From NCBI GenBank assembly GCA_944385435.1, contig CALWXG010000024.1, forward strand, positions 1-35,521: a stretch of DNA of 35,521 nt. The letters are read 5' to 3'. Position 1 is the first letter of the stretch. Each line of letters starts with the position of its first letter. Made by a program: the position numbers and the translations under genes. Source of the DNA: an uncultured Oscillospiraceae bacterium. Its GTDB lineage: Bacteria > Bacillota > Clostridia > Oscillospirales > Oscillospiraceae. Below are positions 24,308 through 33,306 of the stretch, piece by piece. The notes beneath the pieces are model-generated. The model was not told the origin of the DNA and searched no databases. It saw only the letters and a list, made by a program, of their open reading frames with translations.

Positions 24308-26458
24308 TCAGTATTGGTTCACCCAATTGGCCAGCAGCAGCTCAGGCACCAGCCAGGCCAGCATGAACACCAGGAAGCTGACCGGGGTGAGGGAGTCCCA
24401 GGCGCCCACATAGGTGAGGTAAAAGGTGAGGCAGACGCCCAGAACGGCGCCCAGCAGGGTGAAGACCAGGCTGCGGCGGAGGGTGGAGCGCAGACGGCGG
24501 CCGCCCACCACGGCCTCGGAGTAGGCGTTGAGCCCCTCCCGGCCCAGCAGGGCCACCGGGATGTCGCTGTGCTCCTGGTCCGGCTGGGACAGCTCCAGCC
24601 GCCGCTCCACCGGTGGAAACTCCATCTTGTCCACGGGGAGCTTGAACTTCTGCTCCAGCAGGGCGGGGATGAGATTGAAGTCCCGGGTGGCCAGGATGGG
24701 GGACACGTCGGCGTGCATCAGGGCGGACAGGGCGGGGTTGACGGCGGAGCTCATGGCGTAGTTCAGGGGGAACATGCCGGCCAGCTGGCCGTCGATGGCG
24801 CAGAATACCCCGTGCTTGATGTTCAGGCCCTGGGGCAGGGTCACGTCCATCAGGTGCATGAAGGCGGCGGTGCCCACCAGCACCTCCTGGTTGCGGATGA
24901 TGCCGGACAGGCCGCCCTCGTGGGGGCGCACACCGGACACCTCCCGGTAGATGGCGCCCTGGGCGCGGAGCAGATCGTGGAAGGGGCGGGTGAGGCCGCA
25001 CTGGAAGACCCGCAGCAGGGTGGCGGTGTAGGCCACCACCTTCTCCGTGGACACGCCGCCGAAGACCCGAACCTGGGCCACCTGTACACTGCCGGGGGGG
25101 AAGAGGTCCAGATCGGTCATGAGGATGCCGGCGCTCCGGCAGCGGGAGACGCCCGGCCAGCCGGCCAGAGCGGCGCCGATCTTGTGCAGACGCTGGGCCA
25201 GCTTCTGGTAGGGCAGGGCGTAGGCCAGCAGAGCGGACCAGGGGCAGGCGGCGGTGAAGCAGGCGGAGGCGGACCAGAGAAACCGGGCCGGGTCGCCGCA
25301 GTTCACCGCGGCCATCAGGGAACACAGAAGGCAGGCCAGCATCAGAAGGGGCGCGGCAATGCGCCAGGCCAGCTGGGCGCCGTCCTCGCTCTGAAGCTGG
25401 CTGCCGAAGCCCACCGTGGAGCCGGACCATTTGGCGTAGGCCGGCCGGCCGCTCCATTTGCTGTCATCCAGGGTTACCACATAGGGGGTGCGGGTGAGGG
25501 CGGCGGTCTTGGCGCTCAGCCGGTCGCCCCGTCGGTGCAGGGTGTCGCCCCAGAAGGCGAAGGCGAGGCACAGGGCGGTGACTGTGCAGCAGGGCAGACC
25601 CTGCCGGTACTGGGTTGCCAGAAGCAGCAGGGTGTCCGCCAGAGTGAACAGCCAGGCCAGGGCCAGCAGGGTCTCCGCGCCGGGGCGCAGGGAGACCAGC
25701 TGGGACAGGCCCCGGACAGGCAGCTCCCAGCACAGCAGGCCTGTGAGCAGCAGCAGTCCGGCCAGGGCGGCCAGGCGGACGGTGGGCATGGGGGCGGCGC
25801 TCCAGTCCAGGAAGGGGACGTCCAGGGAGAGAAACGCCGCGGCCAGGCCGGCGAGAAAGCCCAGGCCGGTGCGGATCCTGCGCCCCTTCAGACCCCGCTG
25901 CCAGCGCTCGGCCAGATCCGCCGGGGCGGTGTCCGGGAAGAGCCGGGCGGGCCGGCGGTTTGCAGCGCGGGGTTTGGGAGGTGCCGGGGCCGGCTGTTCC
26001 TCCCGGTCCACGCCGGGGATGTAGCGCTCGGCCTTCACCGTCTCCTCGTCGGGCTCGGCCTGGTCGTACATGTGGTCTGCGTAGTGGTCCGCCCGGCGCA
26101 TCAGGGTGGACAGACGGGCTGCCAGGTGCCGGCCGATGCCGTCCGGGACGATTTCCGCCACGGGGGCGGGGGCTTTTTCCCCTTCCGGGGCGGGTGCCGG
26201 GCCGCGCCTGTCCCGGCTGCGGGTCACCGGGAAGGGGTCCGGGCCGGGTTCCGGCGTGGTGGGGGAGACAGACTCCGCCCGCTCCTCCGGCAGAAGGGGA
26301 ACGGTGTCCTGCCGGGCGGCGGACGGCTGCCGCTCCGGGAAGGGCACCACCTTCTGGGAGGGCTTTGGATATTTTCCGGTGCCGTATTCGGCCAGAATTT
26401 CATCCACCGAATACTGCTTCTGGTTCTCTCTCTCCTGATCCTTGCGGTCTGATGACAT
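24308..26458 (-). CDS. Membrane protein resembling a catalytically dead P-type ATPase
   Basis: A 716-residue protein. Residues 1-190 are polar, Pro/Glu-rich and probably disordered (YSVDEILAEYGTGKY near the start). Hydrophobic segments at about 198-216, 226-246, 263-283, 289-305, 366-386, 390-412, 662-685 and 691-712 give the 4+2+2 layout of P1B-type metal ATPases. Between the last two pairs lies a domain matching their P and N domains: ACPWSALLAYALP where CPC is expected, ILMTDLDLFPPG where DKTGTLT is expected, GGLSGIIRNQEVLVGTAAFM (N-domain), and ILATRDFN in place of MLTGDN. VALLGREGLNAYSEAV stands where MVGDGINDAPAL is expected. The actuator TGE motif is not visible. Phosphorylation and Mg-binding residues are thus lost, suggesting a pseudoenzyme. 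It starts 46 nt after rlmB with AAAAGGAG. Confidence 0.6.
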   Translation of the reverse strand: MSSDRKDQERENQKQYSVDEILAEYGTGKYPKPSQKVVPFPERQPSAARQDTVPLLPEERAESVSPTTPEPGPDPFPVTRSRDRRGPAPAPEGEKAPAPVAEIVPDGIGRHLAARLSTLMRRADHYADHMYDQAEPDEETVKAERYIPGVDREEQPAPAPPKPRAANRRPARLFPDTAPADLAERWQRGLKGRRIRTGLGFLAGLAAAFLSLDVPFLDWSAAPMPTVRLAALAGLLLLTGLLCWELPVRGLSQLVSLRPGAETLLALAWLFTLADTLLLLATQYRQGLPCCTVTALCLAFAFWGDTLHRRGDRLSAKTAALTRTPYVVTLDDSKWSGRPAYAKWSGSTVGFGSQLQSEDGAQLAWRIAAPLLMLACLLCSLMAAVNCGDPARFLWSASACFTAACPWSALLAYALPYQKLAQRLHKIGAALAGWPGVSRCRSAGILMTDLDLFPPGSVQVAQVRVFGGVSTEKVVAYTATLLRVFQCGLTRPFHDLLRAQGAIYREVSGVRPHEGGLSGIIRNQEVLVGTAAFMHLMDVTLPQGLNIKHGVFCAIDGQLAGMFPLNYAMSSAVNPALSALMHADVSPILATRDFNLIPALLEQKFKLPVDKMEFPPVERRLELSQPDQEHSDIPVALLGREGLNAYSEAVVGGRRLRSTLRRSLVFTLLGAVLGVCLTFYLTYVGAWDSLTPVSFLVFMLAWLVPELLLANWVNQY

Positions 26459-26504
26459 GTTCAGGCTCCTTTTGGGGGAAATGAATGGGGTGGGCAGGGC
26501 GGCC

Positions 26505-27284
26505 TCAGCCGCGCTGCCGCACCGCCTCATACAGGACAATGGCGGCGGCGGCGGAGGCGTTCAGGGAGTTGAGCTGCCCCCGCATGGGGATGGACACCAG
26601 GAAGTCGCACTGCTCCCGCACCAGGCGGCTCATGCCGTCCCCCTCGCTGCCGATGACGATGGCGGCTGGGCCCTTCAGGTCGGCCCGGTAGAGGGGGGTG
26701 GAGCCGTCGGCGGCGGTGCCGTAGACCCAGATGCCCTCCTCTTTCAGCTGCTTGAGCAGGGCGGTGAGGTTGGGGACCCGGGCCACGGGCAGGTAGCTCA
26801 CGGCGCCGGCGCTGGTCTTGGCCACCACGGCGGTGAGGCCGGCGGAGCGGCGCTTGGGGATGACCACCCCGTGGGCTCCGGCGCACTCCGCGGTGCGGAT
26901 GACGGCGCCCAGATTGTGGGGGTCGCTGAGCTCATCGCACACCACAATGAGAGGGGCTTCCCCCTTTTCCCGGGCGGCGGCCAGGATGTCCTCCACGCTG
27001 GCGTAGGCGCGCACGGCGGCCACGGCGATGACGCCCTGGTGGCTGTGGGTGCGGCTCATGGCGTCCAGCTTGCGCCGGTCGCACTCCACCACCACCACGC
27101 CCCGGTCCCGGGCCGCGGCGGCGATGTAGCCCAGGGTATTGTCCGTATCCCCTTTGGCGATGTAGACCTTATCGATGGCCGTGCCGGAGCGCAGGGCCTC
27201 CGTGACTGCGTTGCGGCCCTCGATCAGGCCGTCCGCGCCGTCCTCCTCCTGCCTGGCCGGCCGGCGGCGTTTGTTCTCTTCCAT
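26505..27284 (-). CDS. rlmB: 23S rRNA (guanosine-2'-O-)-methyltransferase RlmB (TrmH family)
   Basis: A 259-residue SPOUT methyltransferase. After a charged N-terminus (MEENKRRRPARQEED), a substrate-binding domain begins with LIEGRNAVTEALRSG. Three SPOUT motifs follow: DELSDPHNLGAVIRTAEC, IVIGSEGDGMSRLV and SIPMRGQLNSLNASAAAAI, forming the trefoil knot that binds S-adenosylmethionine. The expected product is Gm2251 in 23S rRNA; a related TrmH-group 2'-O-methylase with another target is possible. The ATG at 27282-27284 has AAGGAG 9 nt upstream. Reading frame continues antisense across ftsH but that part is not coding. It is first gene of a pair with the P-type-ATPase-like gene. Confidence 0.92.
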   Translation of the reverse strand: MEENKRRRPARQEEDGADGLIEGRNAVTEALRSGTAIDKVYIAKGDTDNTLGYIAAAARDRGVVVVECDRRKLDAMSRTHSHQGVIAVAAVRAYASVEDILAAAREKGEAPLIVVCDELSDPHNLGAVIRTAECAGAHGVVIPKRRSAGLTAVVAKTSAGAVSYLPVARVPNLTALLKQLKEEGIWVYGTAADGSTPLYRADLKGPAAIVIGSEGDGMSRLVREQCDFLVSIPMRGQLNSLNASAAAAIVLYEAVRQRG

Positions 27285-27345
27285 AGACGTACACTCCTTA
27301 TCAATACACCGGCTGATTCCAGCCGGCAGGTCGGTTTTCTTTCCA

Positions 27346-27374
27346 ATCATAACATGTTTTCCGGTGGAACAAAA
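27346..27374 (-). promoter_or_regulatory. Possible promoter of rlmB
   Basis: On the minus strand a good extended -10, TATGAT (27346-27351), lies 17 nt from a poor -35 (TTTTGT). A GCCGGCTG/CAGCCGGT hairpin sits in the predicted leader. The rest of the 27285-27626 interval holds the ftsH promoter and leader. Confidence 0.4.
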
Positions 27375-27468
27375 GAGGAAAAATACATAGGATACGGCCG
27401 TGGGCCGATCTTTTTCCGGAGTGTCGAAAGCGGTCATAGAAAGTTTACAAGGCAGGGGTGAACATTCC

Positions 27469-27497
27469 TTGTTTTTGGTTGTGAAATATGTTAGAAT
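27469..27497 (+). promoter_or_regulatory. Promoter of ftsH
   Basis: TTGTTT (27469-27474), 17-nt spacer, TAGAAT (27492-27497). Predicted start near 27504 leaves a 120-nt leader. Confidence 0.7.
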
Positions 27498-27505
27498 AAA
27501 GCTCA

Positions 27506-27606
27506 TCAAATCTGCGCCCCCGGAGGAAAAGGCGGATTTGAAGGTCGGGCACAGCCTGTCTGGAGCAGACAGAGGGCCGTGCCGGGGGAGGGAAAACGCC
27601 TCCCAT
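27506..27606 (+). other. Folded 5' leader of ftsH
   Basis: Three consecutive stems are visible: TCAAATC/GGATTTGA around a purine-rich loop (about 27506-27542), CTGTCTG-GAG-CAGACAG (27557-27573) enclosed by GGGCAC/GTGCC arms, and GGGAGG/GCCTCCC (about 27587-27605) just before the ribosome site. No known riboswitch class is recognised. Confidence 0.4.
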
Positions 27607-27626
27607 CTATGAAGGAGCGTGCGCCT

Positions 27627-29822
<2,196 letters not shown>

Positions 29823-29846
29823 GGGACAACGTCCAGCCAAACAACC

Positions 29847-29885
29847 GCAGGACAGAGCGTAAATGGCGCTCTGTCCTGCTTTTTT
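29847..29885 (+). terminator. Terminator of ftsH
   Basis: A perfect 13-bp stem, GCAGGACAGAGCG (29847-29859) with CGCTCTGTCCTGC (29867-29879), followed by TTTTTTG. Confidence 0.92.
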
Positions 29886-29915
29886 GCGCGGAGAAGGGAG
29901 ACGGGGGAGGCGGAT

Positions 29916-30190
29916 GTGTCCGGACTGGGCGTGTCCGGGGAGAAAGCTCTGGAAATCCTGGCCCTCACCGATGGCGGATACGTCTTCCAGGTGATGGCCG
30001 GCCTGTTCGGGCCGATTCTGGCCAGGAAGAAGTTCCTGTTCACCGTGACTCTGAGTGTGCTGCTTTTTGTGCCCCAGTTGGTGAACTTCCTGCGCACCGA
30101 GGAATCATCATGCTGATTGTGGTCAATGCGGTGGCCCTGGTGATCCCTTACTACTATCTCCACAATGCGTGGAAGAATTTCAAGCGCTGA
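29916..30190 (+). pseudogene. Small membrane protein in two overlapping frames (possible frameshifted gene)
   Basis: A GTG-started frame (29916-30116, GGAGG 5 nt upstream) encodes 66 residues with one clear hydrophobic segment, FLFTVTLSVLLFVPQLVNFL. It ends in TGA within a CATCATC run. From ATG 30110, in another frame, 26 codons follow (to 30190) encoding a second hydrophobic helix, VVNAVALVIPYYYL, and a basic end. Third-position GC bias looks coding in both parts. Either a single gene was broken by a frameshift at the CATCATC repeat, or there are two tiny overlapping membrane peptides. No family recognised. Confidence 0.35.
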
Positions 30191-30211
30191 GCATGTATTT
30201 ACCGTATATCA

Positions 30212-30239
30212 AGAAAAAAGCGGAGCCTTTCAGCTCCGC
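30212..30239 (-). terminator. Terminator of the brnTA operon
   Basis: On the minus strand GCGGAGC (30233-30239) pairs with GCTCCGC (30220-30226) and is followed by TTTTTTCT. Located 30 nt after the brnA stop. Confidence 0.8.
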
Positions 30240-30269
30240 CGCAAATAATTATGGTACAATATAAATGCC

Positions 30270-30485
30270 TTACAGCCAGGACATCTGAAGCTGTCTGTGG
30301 TTGTCGGCGCAATCTCTTAAATAAAGATTGATTAAAGTTTGGTAGGGAATTCCTTCATGCTCCGCCATGGATTTGAAGTAATCAATGGTGCTGCTATCGA
30401 GGTTAATCGTAATCTGCTTCTTCAAACGGCTCGCATAGGGGTTCTTTCTTGGATTTAATTCATTGATGTCATATTCGTCTCTCAT
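30270..30485 (-). CDS. brnA: BrnA-family antitoxin
   Basis: A 71-residue protein matching BrnA antitoxins. The central ribbon-helix-helix DNA-binding fold is KKQITINLDSSTIDYFKSMA (22-41) followed by EGIPYQTLINLYLRDCA, and NPYASRLKK before it is also typical. It should neutralise BrnT and, as a dimer complex, repress the operon by binding the AT-rich palindrome upstream. It begins 9 nt after the brnT stop with GAGGTG as ribosome site. As in known BrnTA systems, the toxin gene comes first. Base composition is AT-richer than the surrounding genes, which fits a mobile module. Confidence 0.9.
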   Translation of the reverse strand: MRDEYDINELNPRKNPYASRLKKQITINLDSSTIDYFKSMAEHEGIPYQTLINLYLRDCADNHRQLQMSWL

Positions 30486-30494
30486 ACTATCACC

Positions 30495-30773
30495 TCAAAT
30501 TCTGTCAAGATAAGCTTGTCGCTCAGTTTTGGTTGCCCGTCTTGCCGAGATAATACGGATAGTGTCCTCTGCGTCGCGATAGCAATGGCTTACAATGCAA
30601 ATTTGTTCTGTCCTGGTCGCCCCTATGATGAGGAAGCGATCTTCGTCAATCGAATGATCCGGATCATCGAACAGGATCGCGAACTCGTCATAAAAGACCT
30701 CCTTTGCTGTCTCGAAAGATAAGCCATGCTTCTTTTTGTTGATCTCATTCTTGTTTGGGTCCCATTCAAACAT
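30495..30773 (-). CDS. brnT: BrnT-family ribonuclease toxin
   Basis: A small RelE-fold toxin of 92 residues. It shows the family start MFEWDPNKNEINKKKHG, then SFETAKEVFYDE, DEDRFLIIGAT and the basic end IRIISARRATKTERQAY, whose Arg residues are thought to be catalytic. BrnT cleaves mRNA and arrests growth when not bound by BrnA. I took ATG 30771-30773 rather than ATG 30783-30785: the promoter predicts a transcript beginning near 30785, family members start with MFEWD-like sequence, and a GGAAG lies just upstream. The longer form would be leaderless. Confidence 0.88.
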   Translation of the reverse strand: MFEWDPNKNEINKKKHGLSFETAKEVFYDEFAILFDDPDHSIDEDRFLIIGATRTEQICIVSHCYRDAEDTIRIISARRATKTERQAYLDRI

Positions 30774-30785
30774 CAGTGCTTCCAT

Positions 30786-30820
30786 AATTATATTATATGT
30801 ATTTTATAATTGGATGTCAA
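30786..30820 (-). promoter_or_regulatory. Consensus promoter and palindromic operator of brnTA
   Basis: On the minus strand, perfect TTGACA (30815-30820), 17-nt spacer, perfect TATAAT (30792-30797). Inverted arms AATTATA (30786-30792) and TATAATT (30805-30811) overlap the -10 and spacer, the position expected for BrnA autorepression. Confidence 0.8.
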
Positions 30821-30852
30821 CCCCCGTTTATATATTTTTATTTATGTTATGA

Positions 30853-31080
30853 TTTGGGCGCCAAAAGGTCTGCAAGGACACAGATGAGAACAATTCCAAG
30901 TGCAAAAGCTTCAAAATGAACATGGAGCTGGGCGAATCGGAATACACGCAGGAAAAGTATGAGGAACCGTGTAAATGGCCCGGCGTATACTTCCTGGAGA
31001 CAACCTCAAAAAATCCGGCAGATGCGGTATTCAGTGCCTGCAAAGCTAGGTGGCCCATTGAGACCTTCAACAACTACATC
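30853..31080 (+). pseudogene. Transposase remnant (IS4/IS1634-like DDE family)
   Basis: A 76-codon open stretch without both ends of a gene. It reads KVCKDTDENNSKCKSFKM, then YTQEKYEEPCKWPGVYFLET and SKNPADAVFSACKARWPIETFNNYI. The K(A)RWPIET segment corresponds to the YxxRWxIE region that carries the last catalytic Glu of IS4/IS1634-type transposases. It begins right after an in-frame stop and runs into unrelated sequence after FNNYI. No terminal inverted repeats are visible. It marks an old insertion next to the toxin-antitoxin pair. Confidence 0.55.
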
Positions 31081-31127
31081 CTTGTAGCACAAATCATTTT
31101 TATAGCAATGTAGAAATGAAGAAAACA

Positions 31128-31159
31128 AGACAAAGCCGGCCATTGGGCCGGCTTTGTCT
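31128..31159 (-). terminator. Terminator after the orphan fragment
   Basis: A perfect 14-bp stem, AGACAAAGCCGGCC (31128-31141) with its complement (31146-31159). On the minus strand it continues as TGTTTTCTTC and lies 15 nt after the fragment's stop codon. Confidence 0.75.
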
Positions 31160-31174
31160 GTACCACCTAAGCTA

Positions 31175-31351
31175 TCATACCTTAACAGACAACCCAATCG
31201 GGCAGACGTAACTGAATCCTGGAGTGGAGATGTACCAGCAGCCAGTGTCGGTCGGCTCCCAAGATACTTCCAGGGTAATGTTATGCCACCCATCAGGAAA
31301 CAGGGCGGTAAAGCCCTCCCCGGCATGAACACCACAGCGCTCCAAAAGCAA
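31175..31351 (-). pseudogene. Orphan C-terminal fragment of an unrecognised protein
   Basis: On the minus strand an ATG-less frame ends in TGA at 31175-31177. It encodes LLLERCGVHAGEGFTAL, FPDGWHNITLEVSWEP and TDTGCWYISTPGFSYVCPIG, rich in Trp, Cys and Gly and unlike random antisense sequence. The frame stays open upstream to about 31433 but has no start and passes into the next gene's 3' end. A strong terminator follows. I read it as the 3' remnant of a gene whose 5' part was deleted. I do not recognise the family. Confidence 0.45.
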
Positions 31352-31412
31352 TCGATGAATCAGCGTATGCCGGATCTGGCAACTGAATTTGCGGATTAAT
31401 TGGGCGGCAGTC

Positions 31413-31790
31413 TCAGCTGCGCCGGGCGCTCGCCTTCACGGCGATGGCGCACACCAGATAGAGGACAGGAACCACGCAGCTGAGCAGGTGCTGGGTGGTT
31501 GTGGCCAGATACAGGTTCACCGCCCCGGGAATGACCGCCAGCACGCCGAAGACGATGGCGGCGGTGGCCTTGTGGGGGGTGGGTGGCGGCCCGCAGACAC
31601 AGCAGGCCGCACAGCACGTCCGGCACTCCGCCCACCATGAGCAGGACTACCACGAGGATCGTGAGGGCGATGGCCAGGGGGGCGGGAAGCCGGAGTGGAA
31701 GGAGAATCCGATGTTGATGCCGCCGGCAGTCAGGGGCAGGATGCCTACGACCATTGTGATGACCGAGAGAATGCGCGAAATCAGTTTCAT
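31413..31790 (-). pseudogene. Small four-helix membrane protein gene with two compensating frameshifts
   Basis: Read on the minus strand from ATG 31788-31790, three segments in successive frames make sense: MKLISRILSVITMVVGILPL then AGGINIGFSFHSGFP (frame 1); LAIALTILVVVLLMVGGVP then DVLCGLLCLRAA (frame 2); and KATAAIVFGVLAVIPGAVNLYL then VVPVLYLVCAIAVKASARRS (frame 1 again), ending at TGA 31413-31415. The shifts fall at two C-runs (CCGCCCCCCTGG and CACCCCCCAC), one lacking a C and the other having an extra C. Total length is 126 codons. It could be a decayed gene, a phase-variable one, or a sequencing error. The protein would have about four membrane helices; no family recognised. Confidence 0.6.
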
Positions 31791-31805
31791 GAACTCTTCT
31801 TGTGG

Positions 31806-32285
31806 TCAGTCCAGTGCATCCACCGCACCGGGCAGGGTGGCCGGATCACCCACCGCCAGCAGCACGGTGTTGCCGGCCTGGCGGATCACCGCATCCTCCA
31901 GCCGGGGGACGGCGGCAGGCGCGTAGCTCTCGCACACGGCGATCTGGTTCTCGACGCGGTCCTGGCAGGCCTCCACTGCGGCCTGGGCGGCGGATTCGTC
32001 GGAGAGGATGAGGATGGTGAGCTCATCGGCGCTCACCGAGGTGTTGGTGGCCATGTAGCAGACACAGTCCTGCAGGCTGTCGGTGTCCAGGCCGTACAGA
32101 CCGGCCACCAGATCTGAGGGGACCTGGGCCATGGAAGGGTCGAAGGCGCCGCTGTCCAGCAGTGTCTGGGCATTGTCCAGGGTGTAGACCGGCTGCTGGG
32201 CGGAGTTGTCGCCGCAGGCGCCCAGGGCCAGAATCAGGGCCAGCGCGGCGGCCAGAAGGCCGGCGCGGGAAAGAGTCCGCTTCAT
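31806..32285 (-). CDS. DUF4358 domain-containing lipoprotein
   Basis: A 159-residue lipoprotein. The signal peptide ends in LALGAC with Cys24 as lipidation site. The mature part has the DUF4358 pattern: VAGLYGLDTDSLQDCVCYMA, then SVSADELTILILSDESAAQAA, a helix, and ESYAPAAVPRLEDAVIRQAGNT followed by a short last strand. The function of DUF4358 is unknown. It starts 3 nt after the SGNH-hydrolase stop, so the two are certainly co-translated. In Firmicutes this domain is frequently found with SGNH and MBOAT acyltransferase genes (recalled from general knowledge); the small damaged membrane gene downstream is not recognisably an MBOAT. Confidence 0.85.
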   Translation of the reverse strand: MKRTLSRAGLLAAALALILALGACGDNSAQQPVYTLDNAQTLLDSGAFDPSMAQVPSDLVAGLYGLDTDSLQDCVCYMATNTSVSADELTILILSDESAAQAAVEACQDRVENQIAVCESYAPAAVPRLEDAVIRQAGNTVLLAVGDPATLPGAVDALD

Positions 32286-32288
32286 AGG

Positions 32289-33155
32289 TTAACCCACCTC
32301 CCCGTTTGTCAGGGACCGGTTATAGAAGTACCGGTCCGGATCCATCACATGGCAGCGCAGGTAGTCTGCCCACATGGTGTAGCCACTGTATACAAAATGC
32401 GCTCCGTCGGAGGCCAGCTCAGCAGGCAGCTGCCCGTCCGGCCCCCGGTAGATGGAGGCAGTGTCCAGTAGGACCACCTTTTTCTCAGCGGCAATGCGGA
32501 CAATGGCCTCGTTGAACCGGTTGACATTCTCATTATTGATGTAGTACGCCAGACCGCTCTGCTGGGCCACCGTGTCGTTCACCGGGGGGAGGGTCTGAAG
32601 GTAGATGACGGCGTTGGGCTGGGCGGCGATGACCTTGTCGACCAGTGTTGCCATGCCGGTTTCATAGCTCTCGGCGGGATAGCCCAGCTCATTGATGCCG
32701 ATCATGATGTACACCGAGTCATACTGCTTTTTGCTCAGTGTGCCCACCAGGGTGAACATTTCCCCGTCCACGTCGAAGATCTTGTAATCCTCGCTGTCCG
32801 CACGGAACACACTCATGCCCCGGGCCCAGTAGAAGGTGCCGTTTTTCAGACCGCTGAACAGCTGCAGGCCCTCCGTGCGGGAGTCGCCCAGAAAGACTGC
32901 GGTATCAAAGAATGTGTCGTCGGCCACCGGATCGCTCTGCTCCAGGGGAGTGCCGAACTCATACAGGGGGAACTGGGGTGTAGGCTCCGGCGTGGGTTCA
33001 GGCGTGGGGGTCGGCGTAGGTGCAGGCTGGGACGCGGGCGAGGATGGATCCTGTCCGGGGAGAGGACCGTCTCCGGCCGTGCTGCAGCCGGCTGCCAGGG
33101 ACAGGCACAGGGAGAAAGCGGCAATCAGTGCGATGAATTTTATTTTGCGATGCAT
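32289..33155 (-). CDS. SGNH/GDSL-type hydrolase lipoprotein
   Basis: A 288-residue surface lipoprotein. The signal peptide ends in LSLAAGC (Cys24). A Pro/Thr/Glu-rich spacer of about 35 residues follows (PTPTPTPEPTPEPTP), lifting the domain from the membrane. The SGNH catalytic elements are FLGDSRTEG (Ser92), a likely oxyanion residue Asn155 in MIGINELG, and the Asp250-His253 pair in ASDGAHFVYSG. Such enzymes act as esterases or, with a membrane acyltransferase, in O-acetylation of surface glycans. ATG 33153-33155 has AAAGGAAG about 10 nt upstream. A strong promoter precedes it. Confidence 0.88.
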   Translation of the reverse strand: MHRKIKFIALIAAFSLCLSLAAGCSTAGDGPLPGQDPSSPASQPAPTPTPTPEPTPEPTPQFPLYEFGTPLEQSDPVADDTFFDTAVFLGDSRTEGLQLFSGLKNGTFYWARGMSVFRADSEDYKIFDVDGEMFTLVGTLSKKQYDSVYIMIGINELGYPAESYETGMATLVDKVIAAQPNAVIYLQTLPPVNDTVAQQSGLAYYINNENVNRFNEAIVRIAAEKKVVLLDTASIYRGPDGQLPAELASDGAHFVYSGYTMWADYLRCHVMDPDRYFYNRSLTNGEVG

Positions 33156-33186
33156 TTCGACCAAACTTCCTTTCAAAAGACAATTT

Positions 33187-33215
33187 ACTATATCATTCGA
33201 CTGGAAGAGCGTCAA
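33187..33215 (-). promoter_or_regulatory. Promoter of the SGNH-DUF4358 operon
   Basis: On the minus strand, TTGACG (33210-33215), 17-nt spacer, TATAGT (33187-33192), 31 nt before the start codon. Confidence 0.75.
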
Positions 33216-33240
33216 CTACAAAAGGGTAACAATAACCTGT

Positions 33241-33283
33241 AAAAAAGAAACAGCGCACCCGGCCTGTGGGAGGCTGGATGCGC
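33241..33283 (-). terminator. Terminator of the thrE-yjjG operon
   Basis: On the minus strand GCGCATCC (33276-33283) pairs with GGGTGCGC (33253-33260) around an inner GCCT/AGGC pair, followed by TGTTTCTTTTTT. It lies 24 nt after the yjjG stop. Confidence 0.85.
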
Positions 33284-33306
33284 GGAGGAGCTCTGTAACG
33301 CTGGGG

